Below, piece after piece: positions 7,489 through 16,500 of a stretch of 64,000 nt of DNA; position 1 is the first letter of the stretch; each line of letters opens with the position of its first letter. This DNA is from JBFELU01 sp041572755 (GTDB lineage: Bacteria; Actinomycetota; Acidimicrobiia; Spongiisociales; UBA11373): positions 1 through 64,000 of the forward strand of contig JBFFRY010000011.1 in NCBI GenBank assembly GCA_041572755.1. Direction: 5' to 3'. The notes beneath the pieces were generated by a model. The model had not been told where the DNA came from and ran no database searches. It saw only the letters and a program-made list of their open reading frames with translations. The position numbers were made by a program, and so were the translations under genes.

Positions 7489-7749
7489 ATGCCACGGAGA
7501 GCCAAGAGCCGGCGGCGCCGCGAGGATCGAGGCGGCCGCCGAGTGAAGAAGAAGGTCTGCTTCTTCTGTGCGGAGAAGATGGACTATGTCGACTACAAGG
7601 ACGTAGGACTGCTCCGCAAGTACATGTCCGACCGAGCCAAGATCCGCTCCTCGCGGGTCACCGGGAACTGTGTGCAGCACCAGCGCAAGGTGGCGCGTGC
7701 CATCAAGAACGCCCGTGAGTTGGCTCTGCTCCCCTACACCAACCGATGA
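7489..7749 (+). CDS. rpsR: 30S ribosomal protein S18, zinc-ligand type
   Basis: An 86-residue S18 (bS18): basic N-terminus, VCFFCAEK and NCVQHQRK giving three Cys and one His. This is the zinc-binding (C+) form; many actinobacteria also carry a Cys-free S18 under Zur control. It pairs with S6 in the small subunit. AAGGAGG precedes ATG. The stop overlaps rplI in ATGA. Confidence 0.93.
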   Translation: MPRRAKSRRRREDRGGRRVKKKVCFFCAEKMDYVDYKDVGLLRKYMSDRAKIRSSRVTGNCVQHQRKVARAIKNARELALLPYTNR

Positions 7750-8192
7750 AGGTCATCCTCATGCAGGACGTGGCGGGGCTCGGTCACAAGGGTGATGTGG
7801 TCGAAGTCGCCGCCGGTCATGCTCGCAATTATCTGGTGCCTCGGGCCCTGGCGGTCGAGGCGTCGGCGGGGGCCCTCAAGAATGCCGAGGGACTGCGCCG
7901 AGCTCGCGAGGAAGCCGTCCGCAAGGCCCGCGAGGAGGCCGAGCAGTTCGCCGAGGGACTGGCCGGGGCCCACGTCGTGGTGGCCGCCCGGTCGGCCGAT
8001 GAGGGCAAGTTGTTCGGTTCGATCGGCCCCCGGGACGTCGCCGAGGCGATCCACAAGTACACCGGCATCGAGGTCGATCGGGGCTTCGTCGAATTGGCGA
8101 CCCCGATCAAGGAGATCGGGCTGCACGAGGTGACGATCCGCCCCCACCCCGACGTCGCATTCCAACTCACCCTCGACGTCGTCCCGGCATGA
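7746..8192 (+). CDS. rplI: 50S ribosomal protein L9
   Basis: A 148-residue L9: MKVILMQDVAGLGHKGDVVEV is the standard N-terminal rRNA-binding domain, joined by a long charged helix (about 50-78) to the C-terminal domain ending FQLTLDVVPA. Length is normal. It is translationally coupled to rpsR by a 4-nt overlap, and dnaB follows after 1 nt. Confidence 0.93.
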   Translation: MKVILMQDVAGLGHKGDVVEVAAGHARNYLVPRALAVEASAGALKNAEGLRRAREEAVRKAREEAEQFAEGLAGAHVVVAARSADEGKLFGSIGPRDVAEAIHKYTGIEVDRGFVELATPIKEIGLHEVTIRPHPDVAFQLTLDVVPA

Positions 8193-8193
8193 C

Positions 8194-9552
8194 ATGACCA
8201 CGCAACTCGAGGGCTCGGCGAGGACTGGGGCGCAGGTGCCCCCGCACAACGTCGAGGCCGAGGAGTCGGTGCTCGGAGCAATCATGCTCTCGGCCGACGC
8301 GGCCAATGAGGTCCTCGAGAAGCTGCGGGCCGAGGATTTCTATCGGCCCGTGCACCAGGTCATCTTCGAGGCGATCGTCGGCCTCTTCGACGCCAACCAA
8401 CCGATCGACGCCATCACCGTCGCCGAGGCTCTGCGCCGCTCCGAGCACCTGGAGCGAATCGGGGGTGTCCAGTACCTCACGACGCTGCTCGATGCAGTGC
8501 CCGCCACCTCGAATGTCGGCTACTACGCCGACATCATCGAGGACACGGCAGCGCGGCGCCGATTGATGCGGGCCGGAGCCGAGGTGGGCAGTCTCGCCAT
8601 GCAGGGCGAGGTCCCCATCGCGGAAGTGCTGGATCGGGCGGAGGCCGAAGTGTTCCGGGTGGCCGATCGACGGGTCGGTGAGGGTTTGGTCGCCGTCGGG
8701 CCGATGCTGCAAACGACGTTGGAGCGGATCGAGGAACTCGGATCGCGCGGTGAGGAGATCACCGGCCTACCCACGGGGTTCCGTGACCTCGACCGGAGGT
8801 TGGCCGGGCTCCAACCGGCCAATCTGCTGGTCATCGCCGCCCGGCCCAGCATGGGCAAGAGCGCCCTCGCCCTCAACATCGCCCAGAACGCTGCCGGGGC
8901 GGGAACCCCGGTTGCGGTCTTCACGCTGGAGATGAGCCGGGAGGAAGTGGTGACCCGGCTGTTGTCCTCCATGGCGAGCGTGGATTCGCATCGCCTGCGG
9001 ACCGGCCAGCTCGGGCCCGAGCTGTGGCAGAAGGTGGTGCGCGAGGCATCGCACCTGTATCAGATGCCGCTTTACGTCGATGATTCGTCCGATCTCACCG
9101 TGACGGCCATTCGGGCCAAGGCGCGTCGCTTGAAGCGACGGCACAACCTCGGGTTGGTGGTGGTCGACTACCTGCAGCTCATGCAGGGGACCGCCCGCTC
9201 GGAGAGCCGCCAGCAGGAAATCGCCGACATCAGCCGTTCCCTCAAGAATCTCGCCCGTGAACTCCACATTCCGGTGATTGCGGTGTCCCAGCTCAACCGG
9301 GCCCTGGAGGCGAGGGAGAACAAGCGGCCCCGGCTCGGTGACCTGCGGGAATCGGGGGCGATCGAACAGGACGCCGACATCGTCCTGTTCATCTACCGGG
9401 ACGAGTACTACAACCCCGACAAGTCCGAGTCGCGGGGCCTCGCCGAGGTCAACATTGCCAAGCACCGTGCTGGTGCCACCGGCATCATCTCGATGACGTT
9501 TGCCGCCGAATTCACGCGATTCCGCAACTACACATCGGTCGAACCCATCTGA
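8194..9552 (+). CDS. dnaB: replicative DNA helicase
   Basis: A 452-residue DnaB. The N-terminal primase-interacting domain begins VPPHNVEAEESVLGAIMLS; the RecA-like motor has Walker A RPSMGKSALALN, Walker B VVVDYLQLM, SQLNRALEAREN and the arginine-finger region LRESGAIEQDAD. It unwinds DNA at the fork. No intein interrupts it, although dnaB is a frequent intein site. It is the last gene of the operon and is followed by a strong hairpin. Confidence 0.95.
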   Translation: MTTQLEGSARTGAQVPPHNVEAEESVLGAIMLSADAANEVLEKLRAEDFYRPVHQVIFEAIVGLFDANQPIDAITVAEALRRSEHLERIGGVQYLTTLLDAVPATSNVGYYADIIEDTAARRRLMRAGAEVGSLAMQGEVPIAEVLDRAEAEVFRVADRRVGEGLVAVGPMLQTTLERIEELGSRGEEITGLPTGFRDLDRRLAGLQPANLLVIAARPSMGKSALALNIAQNAAGAGTPVAVFTLEMSREEVVTRLLSSMASVDSHRLRTGQLGPELWQKVVREASHLYQMPLYVDDSSDLTVTAIRAKARRLKRRHNLGLVVVDYLQLMQGTARSESRQQEIADISRSLKNLARELHIPVIAVSQLNRALEARENKRPRLGDLRESGAIEQDADIVLFIYRDEYYNPDKSESRGLAEVNIAKHRAGATGIISMTFAAEFTRFRNYTSVEPI

Positions 9553-9562
9553 GGGCTTGCGT

Positions 9563-9598
9563 GAGGCAGCCCCCTCCGGTGGGAGAGGGGGCTGCCTC
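9563..9598 (+). terminator. strong hairpin after dnaB
   Basis: A perfect 14-bp inverted repeat, GAGGCAGCCCCCTC - CGGTGGGA - GAGGGGGCTGCCTC, starts 11 nt after the dnaB stop. There is no U-tract, as is common for high-GC actinobacterial terminators. Confidence 0.75.
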
Positions 9599-9727
9599 TG
9601 CTCGGCCGGCTCGCTCGCAGGAGGAGTCGGAGGAAGGGGGTCCCTCCATGTCCGGTGGAGTGGGACAAAGCGAACTCCGCCGAGTGCGTCTGTCATCGGC
9701 ACTCCGTGGGAAACCTTGAGGAAGAGG

Positions 9728-9733
9728 TAGCGT
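9728..9733 (+). promoter_or_regulatory. -10-like box of the cyclase gene
   Basis: TAGCGT ends 6 nt before the ATG at 9740, with no Shine-Dalgarno site, fitting a leaderless message. Confidence 0.4.
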
Positions 9734-9739
9734 CGGGTC

Positions 9740-10531
9740 ATGCGGCGGCGCAAGCGAGGCGAGTTCGGGGACACCCTGAAGAGAGCCTTGGCGGCCAAAG
9801 TGATCGGCGGCCTGCGGGACAGCGAAACTCTGCGCCGGGCCGTCGATCGGGGCATCCTCGACCCCCGTTTCCTCGACTTCGATCCGACAACGAGCGACGA
9901 ACCGGTGGCGGCTCTTCAAGAGCTCGGTGCCTCTTTGGGCCGGGCGATACGCGAGAGGCCGACGACGCTGGCCCATCTCGAGGTGAAGGCGATCGAACTG
10001 CTCGGCGAGGACGCCCTGGTGGCCCCGCTGAAGATCGGGAGCTCGGACCGGGAGGACCACACGATCGTCTTCTCCGATCTCGAAGGGTTCACCCCCTTCA
10101 CGGTCGCCGAGGGGGACGACACTGCCGGCGAACTCCTCGAAGCTCATTATCGGGACGTCGATCGGATCACCCGATCTCGGGGGGGACGAGTGGTCAAACG
10201 GATCGGCGACGGCCACCTCCTGTCCTTCCCTGCTCCCGAAGCGGGAGTGCTGGCTTCCGTCGAGCTCGTCGAGGAGGCGCCCGCACCTCTTCCGCTGCGG
10301 TTGGGAGCCCATGCCGGTGAGGTGCTGGTGGCGCGGGGGGACGTGTTCGGGCACGTGGTGAACCTGGCGGCTCGCGTTGCCGATGTAGCGGCCGGCGGGG
10401 AGGCTCTCGTGACGGCCGAAGTGAGGGATCCGGCGGCCGGAGTGACCGGCATCGGTTTCGACGTTGCCGAGGCGCGCCATCTGAAGGGACTTCGAGACCC
10501 GGTTCCCTTGTGGTCGTTGCGCCGGGGGTGA
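9740..10531 (+). CDS. class III adenylate/guanylate cyclase domain protein
   Basis: A 263-residue cytosolic protein. About 105 N-terminal residues (basic, helical) precede a class III cyclase domain. The metal-binding Asp are in FSDLEGFTPF and RIGDGHLLSF, the substrate-reading Lys in VVKRIGD and Asp in RGDVFGHV, and the transition-state Asn/Arg in VVNLAARV. All key residues are present, so it is probably active, with Lys/Asp favouring ATP. No sensory or membrane domain is seen and no cAMP effector is nearby. Confidence 0.82.
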   Translation: MRRRKRGEFGDTLKRALAAKVIGGLRDSETLRRAVDRGILDPRFLDFDPTTSDEPVAALQELGASLGRAIRERPTTLAHLEVKAIELLGEDALVAPLKIGSSDREDHTIVFSDLEGFTPFTVAEGDDTAGELLEAHYRDVDRITRSRGGRVVKRIGDGHLLSFPAPEAGVLASVELVEEAPAPLPLRLGAHAGEVLVARGDVFGHVVNLAARVADVAAGGEALVTAEVRDPAAGVTGIGFDVAEARHLKGLRDPVPLWSLRRG

Positions 10532-10535
10532 ACGG

Positions 10536-11498
10536 TCAGCCGACCTCGGGGTTGGCGCAGGCGATCATCGGCCGGCCCTGCAGTCCCCGCACCAGGTTCT
10601 CGGCGGCGAGGTCGGCCATCGCCTCTCTCGTCCCCCGGCTCGATGAGCCGAGATGAGGCAGGATCACACAGCGGGGATGCCCCACCAAAGGGTGATTCGG
10701 GGGGATCGGCTCGGGTTCGGTGACGTCGAGTCCCGCTGCAGCGATGTGGCCCTTCGTGAGTGCCCGTGCAAGAGCGTCGTGGTCGACCGTCCCGCCCCGC
10801 GACACGTTGACGAGGGTCGAGGTCGGCTTCATCAGTCGCAACGCCTCGGCATCGATGAGGTGGCGGGTGGCGTCGGTCAGTGGGGCCGCCACGATCACGT
10901 GATCGCTCTCCGTCAGGAGGTCGCGAAGGGATCGGTACTCGGCGAGCGGCGTCGCTCGTTCGGTCGGCGACGTGTAGAGCACCCGCATTCCGAATCCGGC
11001 CGCTCTCCGGGCCACGGCCGACCCGATCCGCCCCAGCCCGATGATCCCAAGCACCGATCCGCCGACGTCGTGGCCCAGGAGGAGGTCGGGCTCCCACTGT
11101 CGCCAGCTTCCGGCTCTGACGTAGTCGGCACCTTCGACGATGCGCCGTGCCGCCGCCAGGAGCAGCGCGAAGGCGGTGTCGGCGGTGGTCTCCGTGAGCA
11201 CATCCGGTGTGTGGCCCACCGGAATGCTCCGTGCCGTGCATGCCGCCAGATCGATGTTGTCGATGCCCACCGCCATCTGGCTGATCACGCGCAAGCGTGG
11301 GGCAGCGCCCAGGAGCTCTGCATCGATGATGTCGGTCAGCATGCTGTAGAGGGCGGTGGCCTCGGCGATGCGCTGCAGCAGGATCTCTCGGGGAAGCGGC
11401 CGGTCCTCCTCCCACATCCACACCGATCCGGTGCGACGGAGCCGGTCGGCGGCCTCACCGGGGGGTCGTCGGGTGATCACGATGCGCTCGTCGGGCAT
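10536..11498 (-). CDS. D-2-hydroxyacid dehydrogenase
   Basis: A 320-residue NAD(P)-dependent dehydrogenase of the glyoxylate/hydroxypyruvate reductase and phosphoglycerate dehydrogenase family. The Rossmann motif GIIGLGRIGSAVARR lies mid-protein; catalytic Arg is in NVSRGGTVD, Glu in DVTEPEP and His in ILPHLGSSS. There is no ACT domain, so it is not a full-length SerA. Substrate is unresolved. ATG 11498 was preferred; GTG at 11516 would add six residues and overlap the hydrolase remnant. Confidence 0.85.
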   Translation of the reverse strand: MPDERIVITRRPPGEAADRLRRTGSVWMWEEDRPLPREILLQRIAEATALYSMLTDIIDAELLGAAPRLRVISQMAVGIDNIDLAACTARSIPVGHTPDVLTETTADTAFALLLAAARRIVEGADYVRAGSWRQWEPDLLLGHDVGGSVLGIIGLGRIGSAVARRAAGFGMRVLYTSPTERATPLAEYRSLRDLLTESDHVIVAAPLTDATRHLIDAEALRLMKPTSTLVNVSRGGTVDHDALARALTKGHIAAAGLDVTEPEPIPPNHPLVGHPRCVILPHLGSSSRGTREAMADLAAENLVRGLQGRPMIACANPEVG

Positions 11499-11505
11499 GG
11501 GCGGC

Positions 11506-11733
11506 TCAGAGACCACGATCGCCGAGCCGATCGAGTATCGCCCGAGCAGCCGACTCCCGGCGGGAATCGAGCATCAGGTCATGCCCGACGCCGGGGATCA
11601 TGACCTCGGTGGCTCCTGAGGCGTCGGCGGTGCGCCGACCTCGGCCGGGACCCGGCCCGTCTCGAGAGGGCGCAGCCCGGATCGCCCGCGACTCGGCATT
11701 CCTGGGCAGACGCGTGATGACCTCGAGATGCAT
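11506..11733 (-). pseudogene. C-terminal remnant of an alpha/beta hydrolase
   Basis: The frame ends with TEVMIPGVGHDLML followed by DSRRESAARAILDRL, the catalytic-His end of an alpha/beta hydrolase. The 40 residues before it are Arg/Gly-rich and do not look like the rest of such a fold, and the nucleophile elbow and Asp regions are absent. The flanking gene at 11754 is intact, so the N-terminal part of the hydrolase was lost. It might still be translated as a 75-residue peptide. Confidence 0.5.
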
Positions 11734-11753
11734 GGCGGAAGCGGGCGCGCCGC

Positions 11754-11993
11754 TCAGCCGAGGAACTGCTCGATCTTCCGGCGGGCCGCCTCCATCACTT
11801 GCAGGGCCAGGTCGCCGAGCGCCCGGGCCGTTGCGAGTTCCTCGCCCACGATCGGCATCGGGCGATCGGACGGATTCCGCTTGGCCCTCCCCGTCGCCTC
11901 GAAGTGCTCTCCTCGCAGGTTCAACTCGGCAAAGACGAGCGTGTTCGTGTCGTCCTCATCGATGCGGAGGTCGATTGTCAGATCTTGATGCAT
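11754..11993 (-). CDS. DUF1876 (dsRBD-like) protein
   Basis: A 79-residue protein of the actinobacterial DUF1876 family: an N-terminal strand pair (LTIDLRIDEDDTNTLVFAEL), GRAKRNPSDRPMPIVGEELA, and a C-terminal helix ARALGDLALQVMEAARRKIE. The fold is predicted to resemble a double-stranded-RNA-binding domain; function is unknown. A strong AGGAGG lies upstream of ATG 11993. It is divergent from the DUF302 gene. Confidence 0.8.
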   Translation of the reverse strand: MHQDLTIDLRIDEDDTNTLVFAELNLRGEHFEATGRAKRNPSDRPMPIVGEELATARALGDLALQVMEAARRKIEQFLG

Positions 11994-12092
11994 GCTGCCT
12001 CCTGGAGGAACCGTCGCGCCCGCCCGCCCGGGCGTCAAGTCCCCATCGAATCCGACCTCGGTACGCTGCGATGAAATCATCCAGGAGGAGCG

Positions 12093-12500
12093 GTGAGAGA
12101 GATGGCCTATGGGCTCGGTGTGACGGTCCGGACGTCCTTCGAGGAGGCGGAAGCGTTGGTGCGAGCCGAACTCGCCGAGGAGGGGTTCGGTGTGCTCACC
12201 GAGATCGATGTGGCGGAGACGCTGCGCACCAAGATCGGCGTGGAGCGGGAGCCGTACAAGATCCTCGGTGCCTGCAATCCGGTGCTGGCCAATCGCGCCC
12301 TGGAGGTGGACGGCGACATCGGCCTCCTGCTCCCCTGCAACGTGATCGTCGTCGACGCCGGGGAAGTCACGGTGGTGGCGGCGATGGAGTCGCGGATCAT
12401 GGCCGGATTGTCGGACGATCCCCGGTTGCAGGAGATCGCCGATGAGGCGCGGGTGCGCCTCATCGGGGCGCTGGAGCGGGTCGAGGCTGCCGCCGGGTGA
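12093..12500 (+). CDS. DUF302 family protein
   Basis: A 135-residue DUF302 protein: FEEAEALVRAELAEEGFGVL, LGACNPVLANRAL and LLLPCNVIVV are typical. The two Cys (in GACNP and LPCN) are conserved positions in the family, whose role is unknown though it is often found near redox or metal genes. AGGAGGAG at 12083-12090 could serve GTG 12093 (close) or ATG 12102 (11-13 nt); the latter would drop three residues. Its stop overlaps the next ATPase in GTGA. Confidence 0.82.
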   Translation: MREMAYGLGVTVRTSFEEAEALVRAELAEEGFGVLTEIDVAETLRTKIGVEREPYKILGACNPVLANRALEVDGDIGLLLPCNVIVVDAGEVTVVAAMESRIMAGLSDDPRLQEIADEARVRLIGALERVEAAAG

Positions 12501-13480
12501 GCGATCGCCTGCTGTTCACGGTCGAGGGGCTGTCGATCGGTCTCCTGGGTCCCGACGGTGTTCAACCGGTGGTCGAGGACGTCGGCTTCGGGGTCGGCGC
12601 CGGGGAGTCACTGGCGTTCGTGGGGGAGTCCGGTTCGGGGAAGAGCCTCATCGCTATGGGCGCTCTCGATCTCCTCGCGCCGGGGGCCAGAGTTCTTGCG
12701 GGCCGAACCCGGTTCGAGGGTGAGGAACTGCAGGCGCTCGACGACGACGCCTGGAGGCGACTCGTCGGGCTGGGTATCGGTGTGCTGTTTCAGGATGCCC
12801 TCGGCGCCTGGGATCCCGTCTACCTGATCGGGACGCAGTCGGGTGAGGTGCTCGACACACACCAGACCATGACCACGGATGAGATCCGGTCTCGTGTGCT
12901 CGACGCCCTCGGCGAGGTTCGCTTGCCCAAGAAGGCCAAGTATCTGTCGTTCTCTCACGAGATGAGCCGCGGCGAGGCCCAGCGAGCAATGCTGGCAGCC
13001 GCCCTGCTCTCGGCTCCCCGCCTGCTGATCGCCGATGAGCCGTTGAGTGGGCTCGATGTGACGGTGGCCCGGGCCTTGCTCACACTCATCGACGACATGC
13101 GCTCCAAGCGGGGAATGGGCCTCGTGTTCGTGACCCACGATCTTGGTGTCGTGGCGTCGGTGGCCGACCGTGTCGCCGTGGTGTACGGGGGGATGATCGT
13201 GGAGGAGGCCCCGACGACTTCCTTGTATCGGGAACCCCGCCACCCCTATACGGAGGGCCTGCTCGGTTCCGTACCGGGGTTTGCCCGGGAGAAGCTGCGG
13301 CCCATCCCGGGCGAACCGCCCGACTTGCGCGAGGTGCCGCTCGGATGCCCGTTCGCCGACCGTTGCGCACACGTCGTCGAGGTGTGCCGGGCCCGGCGTC
13401 CGACCCTCCGATCGATCGGCGATCGGTCGGTGGCTTGCTTCCGAGCGGACGATCTCAGGTTGGTGGGGATCACGAGTTGA
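12497..13480 (+). CDS. orphan OppD/DppD-type ABC ATPase
   Basis: A 327-residue ATPase of the peptide-importer type. Walker A is GESGSGKSL, the Q-loop FQDALGAWDP, Walker B LLIADEPLSGLD and the H-loop FVTHDLGVV. The C-terminal extension carries the oligopeptide-transporter tail (HPYTEGLLGSVP, then GCPFADRCAHVVEVC with clustered Cys). The signature motif reads MSRGEAQRA instead of LSGGMRQR, a marked change. No permease, binding protein or OppF partner is adjacent. Coupled to DUF302 by GTGA overlap. Confidence 0.82.
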   Translation: MSDRLLFTVEGLSIGLLGPDGVQPVVEDVGFGVGAGESLAFVGESGSGKSLIAMGALDLLAPGARVLAGRTRFEGEELQALDDDAWRRLVGLGIGVLFQDALGAWDPVYLIGTQSGEVLDTHQTMTTDEIRSRVLDALGEVRLPKKAKYLSFSHEMSRGEAQRAMLAAALLSAPRLLIADEPLSGLDVTVARALLTLIDDMRSKRGMGLVFVTHDLGVVASVADRVAVVYGGMIVEEAPTTSLYREPRHPYTEGLLGSVPGFAREKLRPIPGEPPDLREVPLGCPFADRCAHVVEVCRARRPTLRSIGDRSVACFRADDLRLVGITS

Positions 13481-13558
13481 CGGGCCCTCGGGAACCAGTC
13501 ATGGATCCAGGCGGGGTCGGCCCGGGTTAGCCTGAGAGGCCGCCGACGAAGGCTGGCC

Positions 13559-16500
13559 ATGCGTTGGGTGATCTATCTGGGCTTGGTCGTGCGACGGATC
13601 TGGGCCCGACGGTTGATGCTGCTCGGTGCCTTCCTCGGCGCCACCCTGGTCACCGCGCTGCTCGTCGTCTTGCCCTTGTTCGAGGCCTCGGTGTCGGCGG
13701 TCGACCTGCTGTTCACCTTCCGGCAGGCGCCGGACTCGGTGGTCGGTCTGACGGCGGTGAGATCGTCGACCGCCTACACACCGGAGGGCGCCGAGTCCGC
13801 TCGGTCGGTGGTCATCGACGCCTCAACCCCTCTGGCGGCTTGGTACGGAGACATCGAGGAGCGGTCGGTGAGCCGAGAGTTGGTGTTCATACCCCTCGGA
13901 TTCCCCGATTGGTTGGAACAGGCCGAGGAGTGGCGGGAATCGGGAGCCGATCCCGCCGAGGTCCCCTGGCCGCGGCCGCCTCCCGAGGCGACCCAGACCC
14001 GGCTGTTCACAGCCCCGAACGTGGCGGCCCGGCTCGAGCTCATTGCCGGAGAACTGGTGGCCGATCAGCGACCGGCCTCTGAAGCCGATCCGGTACTCCA
14101 AGCCGTGCTCGGCGAGACCATGGCTCGGCTCACCGGCCTGGAGGTCGGCGACCGGGTCATCGTGAAGCCGTTTGCCTCCGTATCCCAGCAGTTCGAGATA
14201 GTCGAGATATCCGGGATCGCCAGGCCCGTCGACCCCACGGCCATCGTCTGGGACGGGGTCGACCCCGAGAAGCTGGTCTTCCTCACGCCGGATTCGTTCG
14301 ATCAGTGGTTGGTTCCCTTCCCGACCGTGGATCGCGAGGCCGATCCGTGGTTGCGGGAAGAGCGGGGCTTTGCGGACATGTCGGTCGCCCAATCGTTCAC
14401 GTTGCACCTCGTTCGGGACGCGGTGACTCTGGAGAACGTGTTCGACCTGCGAGATGCGGTCGACTACTTCGCCCGCTCGGTGGGGGCCGCCGAGGGGATC
14501 AGGACCGAGACGAGGCTGGCCGACCTCGTCGATGAATTCGATGTGCGCACGGTGGTCTTCGGTGTTCCCATCGTGGCGATGCTCGCTCTGGTCGTGGCCG
14601 GGGCGCTCTACTTCCTCGTCTACATGGCGGCGCTGGCACTCGAGCGGGAGTCCGAGGAGATCGCTCTGCTCCGCATGCGTGGGGCAACGCCGTGGCAGAC
14701 GGTGGGGATCCACCTGATGCAGTCCCTGATCATTGCGGTCGGTGCGGCGATCCTGGCCCCGGTGGTGGCCCGGGCGATGGTGGCGCTGGCCGGCCGGATA
14801 CCTCCGATGTCGACGCTGACGGGTGGTGAGCCGCTCTCGGTGGCTCAGACCCGATCGATCGTGCCGTTCGCCGCCGCCGGGGGAACGCTCACGTTCCTGT
14901 CGATGGGTTTGGCCATCCTCCCCATCGCCCGCCGATCGGTTCTCGAGTTGCGGGCTCTGTCGTCGCGTCCGGCCCGCAAGTCGGTGTGGCAGCGCTACAA
15001 CATCGACATCTTCCTCGTGGTGCTGGCGGGGGTGGTGCTGTACGAGCTTCGCCAGCGGGGACTCATCGACACCGGTGGTGAAGAGGTCGGGCTCGACCCC
15101 TTCGCGGTCGCCTCACCGGCGTTGTTCCTGTTCGCCGGTGCGCTCTTGCTGCTGCGATTGCTGCCCTTGTTGCTCAGGATGGTCGGTTGGTTGATGACCC
15201 GGACGAGAGGCATGGCTGCGGCCCTTCCCGGATGGCATCTGGGTCGCAACCCGATCCCGTACGGCCGGCTCGCCTTGCTCGTCTGGCTCACCACCGGGTT
15301 TGGGGCCTTCGCCCTCACCTATGCCCGAACCCTGGAGACCTCCTACGACGATCGGGCCGCCTTTGCGAGCGGCGGTGACGCCCGGGTCGTCGGTGAAGGA
15401 GCTCAATACCTCGCGGCACCCGAAGGCGCGGCGGCGACACCGGTCTACCGGAGCACCGGGGCACCCCGGCTCACGTCGCGTCAAGCCGAGCTGCTGGCGG
15501 TGCAGCCCGCAGAGTTCGCCGGAATCGTCACCTGGAGAGACGACTTCGGCGACGGCTCCGCCGACGAGGTGCTGGGACCGACGGTGCTGGGGAACCCGGT
15601 CGACTGGGGGGTCGAACTCCCCGAGGGGACCACAGCCCTGGTGGCCGAGGGCCTGATCATGCCGCAATCGTGGGATCGGCGGGCGTCGCTCGGTGCCCAC
15701 GTCCCGACCCGCATCATGGTGCGAGTCGTCGACGAGGTGGGCCGCTTCCGGGTCTTTGCGGCCTCCGAGCCCTTCGACGACGTTCGTTGGAAGGCGGTGA
15801 CGATCCCGCTCGAAGGAAACGATGCCCTCAACGGACCGTACATCGACGATGGAGGCCGCCTCACCATCCAGGCGGTGTGGCTCGAGTCGGAGCCCCTCAC
15901 GGGTTCGATGGTCGTGGAGACTCAACTGCTGATCGACTCGCTGGAGGCAGGTGGACCCGGGTCCACGACTCCCCTGCTCCCGCTCATGGAGTCTGAATTC
16001 GTGGAGCAGGAGGACTTTGGCTTCACGGCCGTCGACGGCGACGCCGCCGCTCGATCCTTCTTCGCTTCGGTGCCGGACGGCGTCCCGGAGGCGACCGAGG
16101 CCGACATCGCCGGTTCCCCGCTCACCAAATCGGCGCCGGTGACCATGTGGTCGGTTCCGGCCAGAACCCGCAGCCAGCCGGTGCCGCACCTGGCGAGGGA
16201 ACCGGAACGGCTCCCCTTCGTCGCCGACGAACGCACTGCAGCAGTCGGGGGCTTGACCGTGGGTGAGGAGACACTCTTCGGAGTGGCCGCGACCCAGATC
16301 GATGGGGTGGTGGCCGGCATGGTGGGTTTGGTGCCGACGACCGGTGACGGGCGATACGAAGGGGTGTTGGTGACCCGCCTCGACGGTCTTCGGCAGTGGG
16401 TCTCGGGTGCGCCATCGTGGAGTCTGACCGGAACGATCGCCCGCACCCTCGAAGCCGACGAGCTGTGGCTGGCGACTTCCGATCCGGACGGCACCCTTCG

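Noticed and set aside
8194..9552. Intein in dnaB
   Set aside because: The helicase is of normal length and its motifs are uninterrupted.
9648..9719. 23-codon ORF with a GGAGTGGGACAAAG stretch resembling an MraZ box
   Set aside because: The TGGG repeats are incomplete, no cell-wall gene cluster follows, and the peptide has no likeness to known leaders. A weak hairpin (9653-9661 with 9674-9682) is all that remains.
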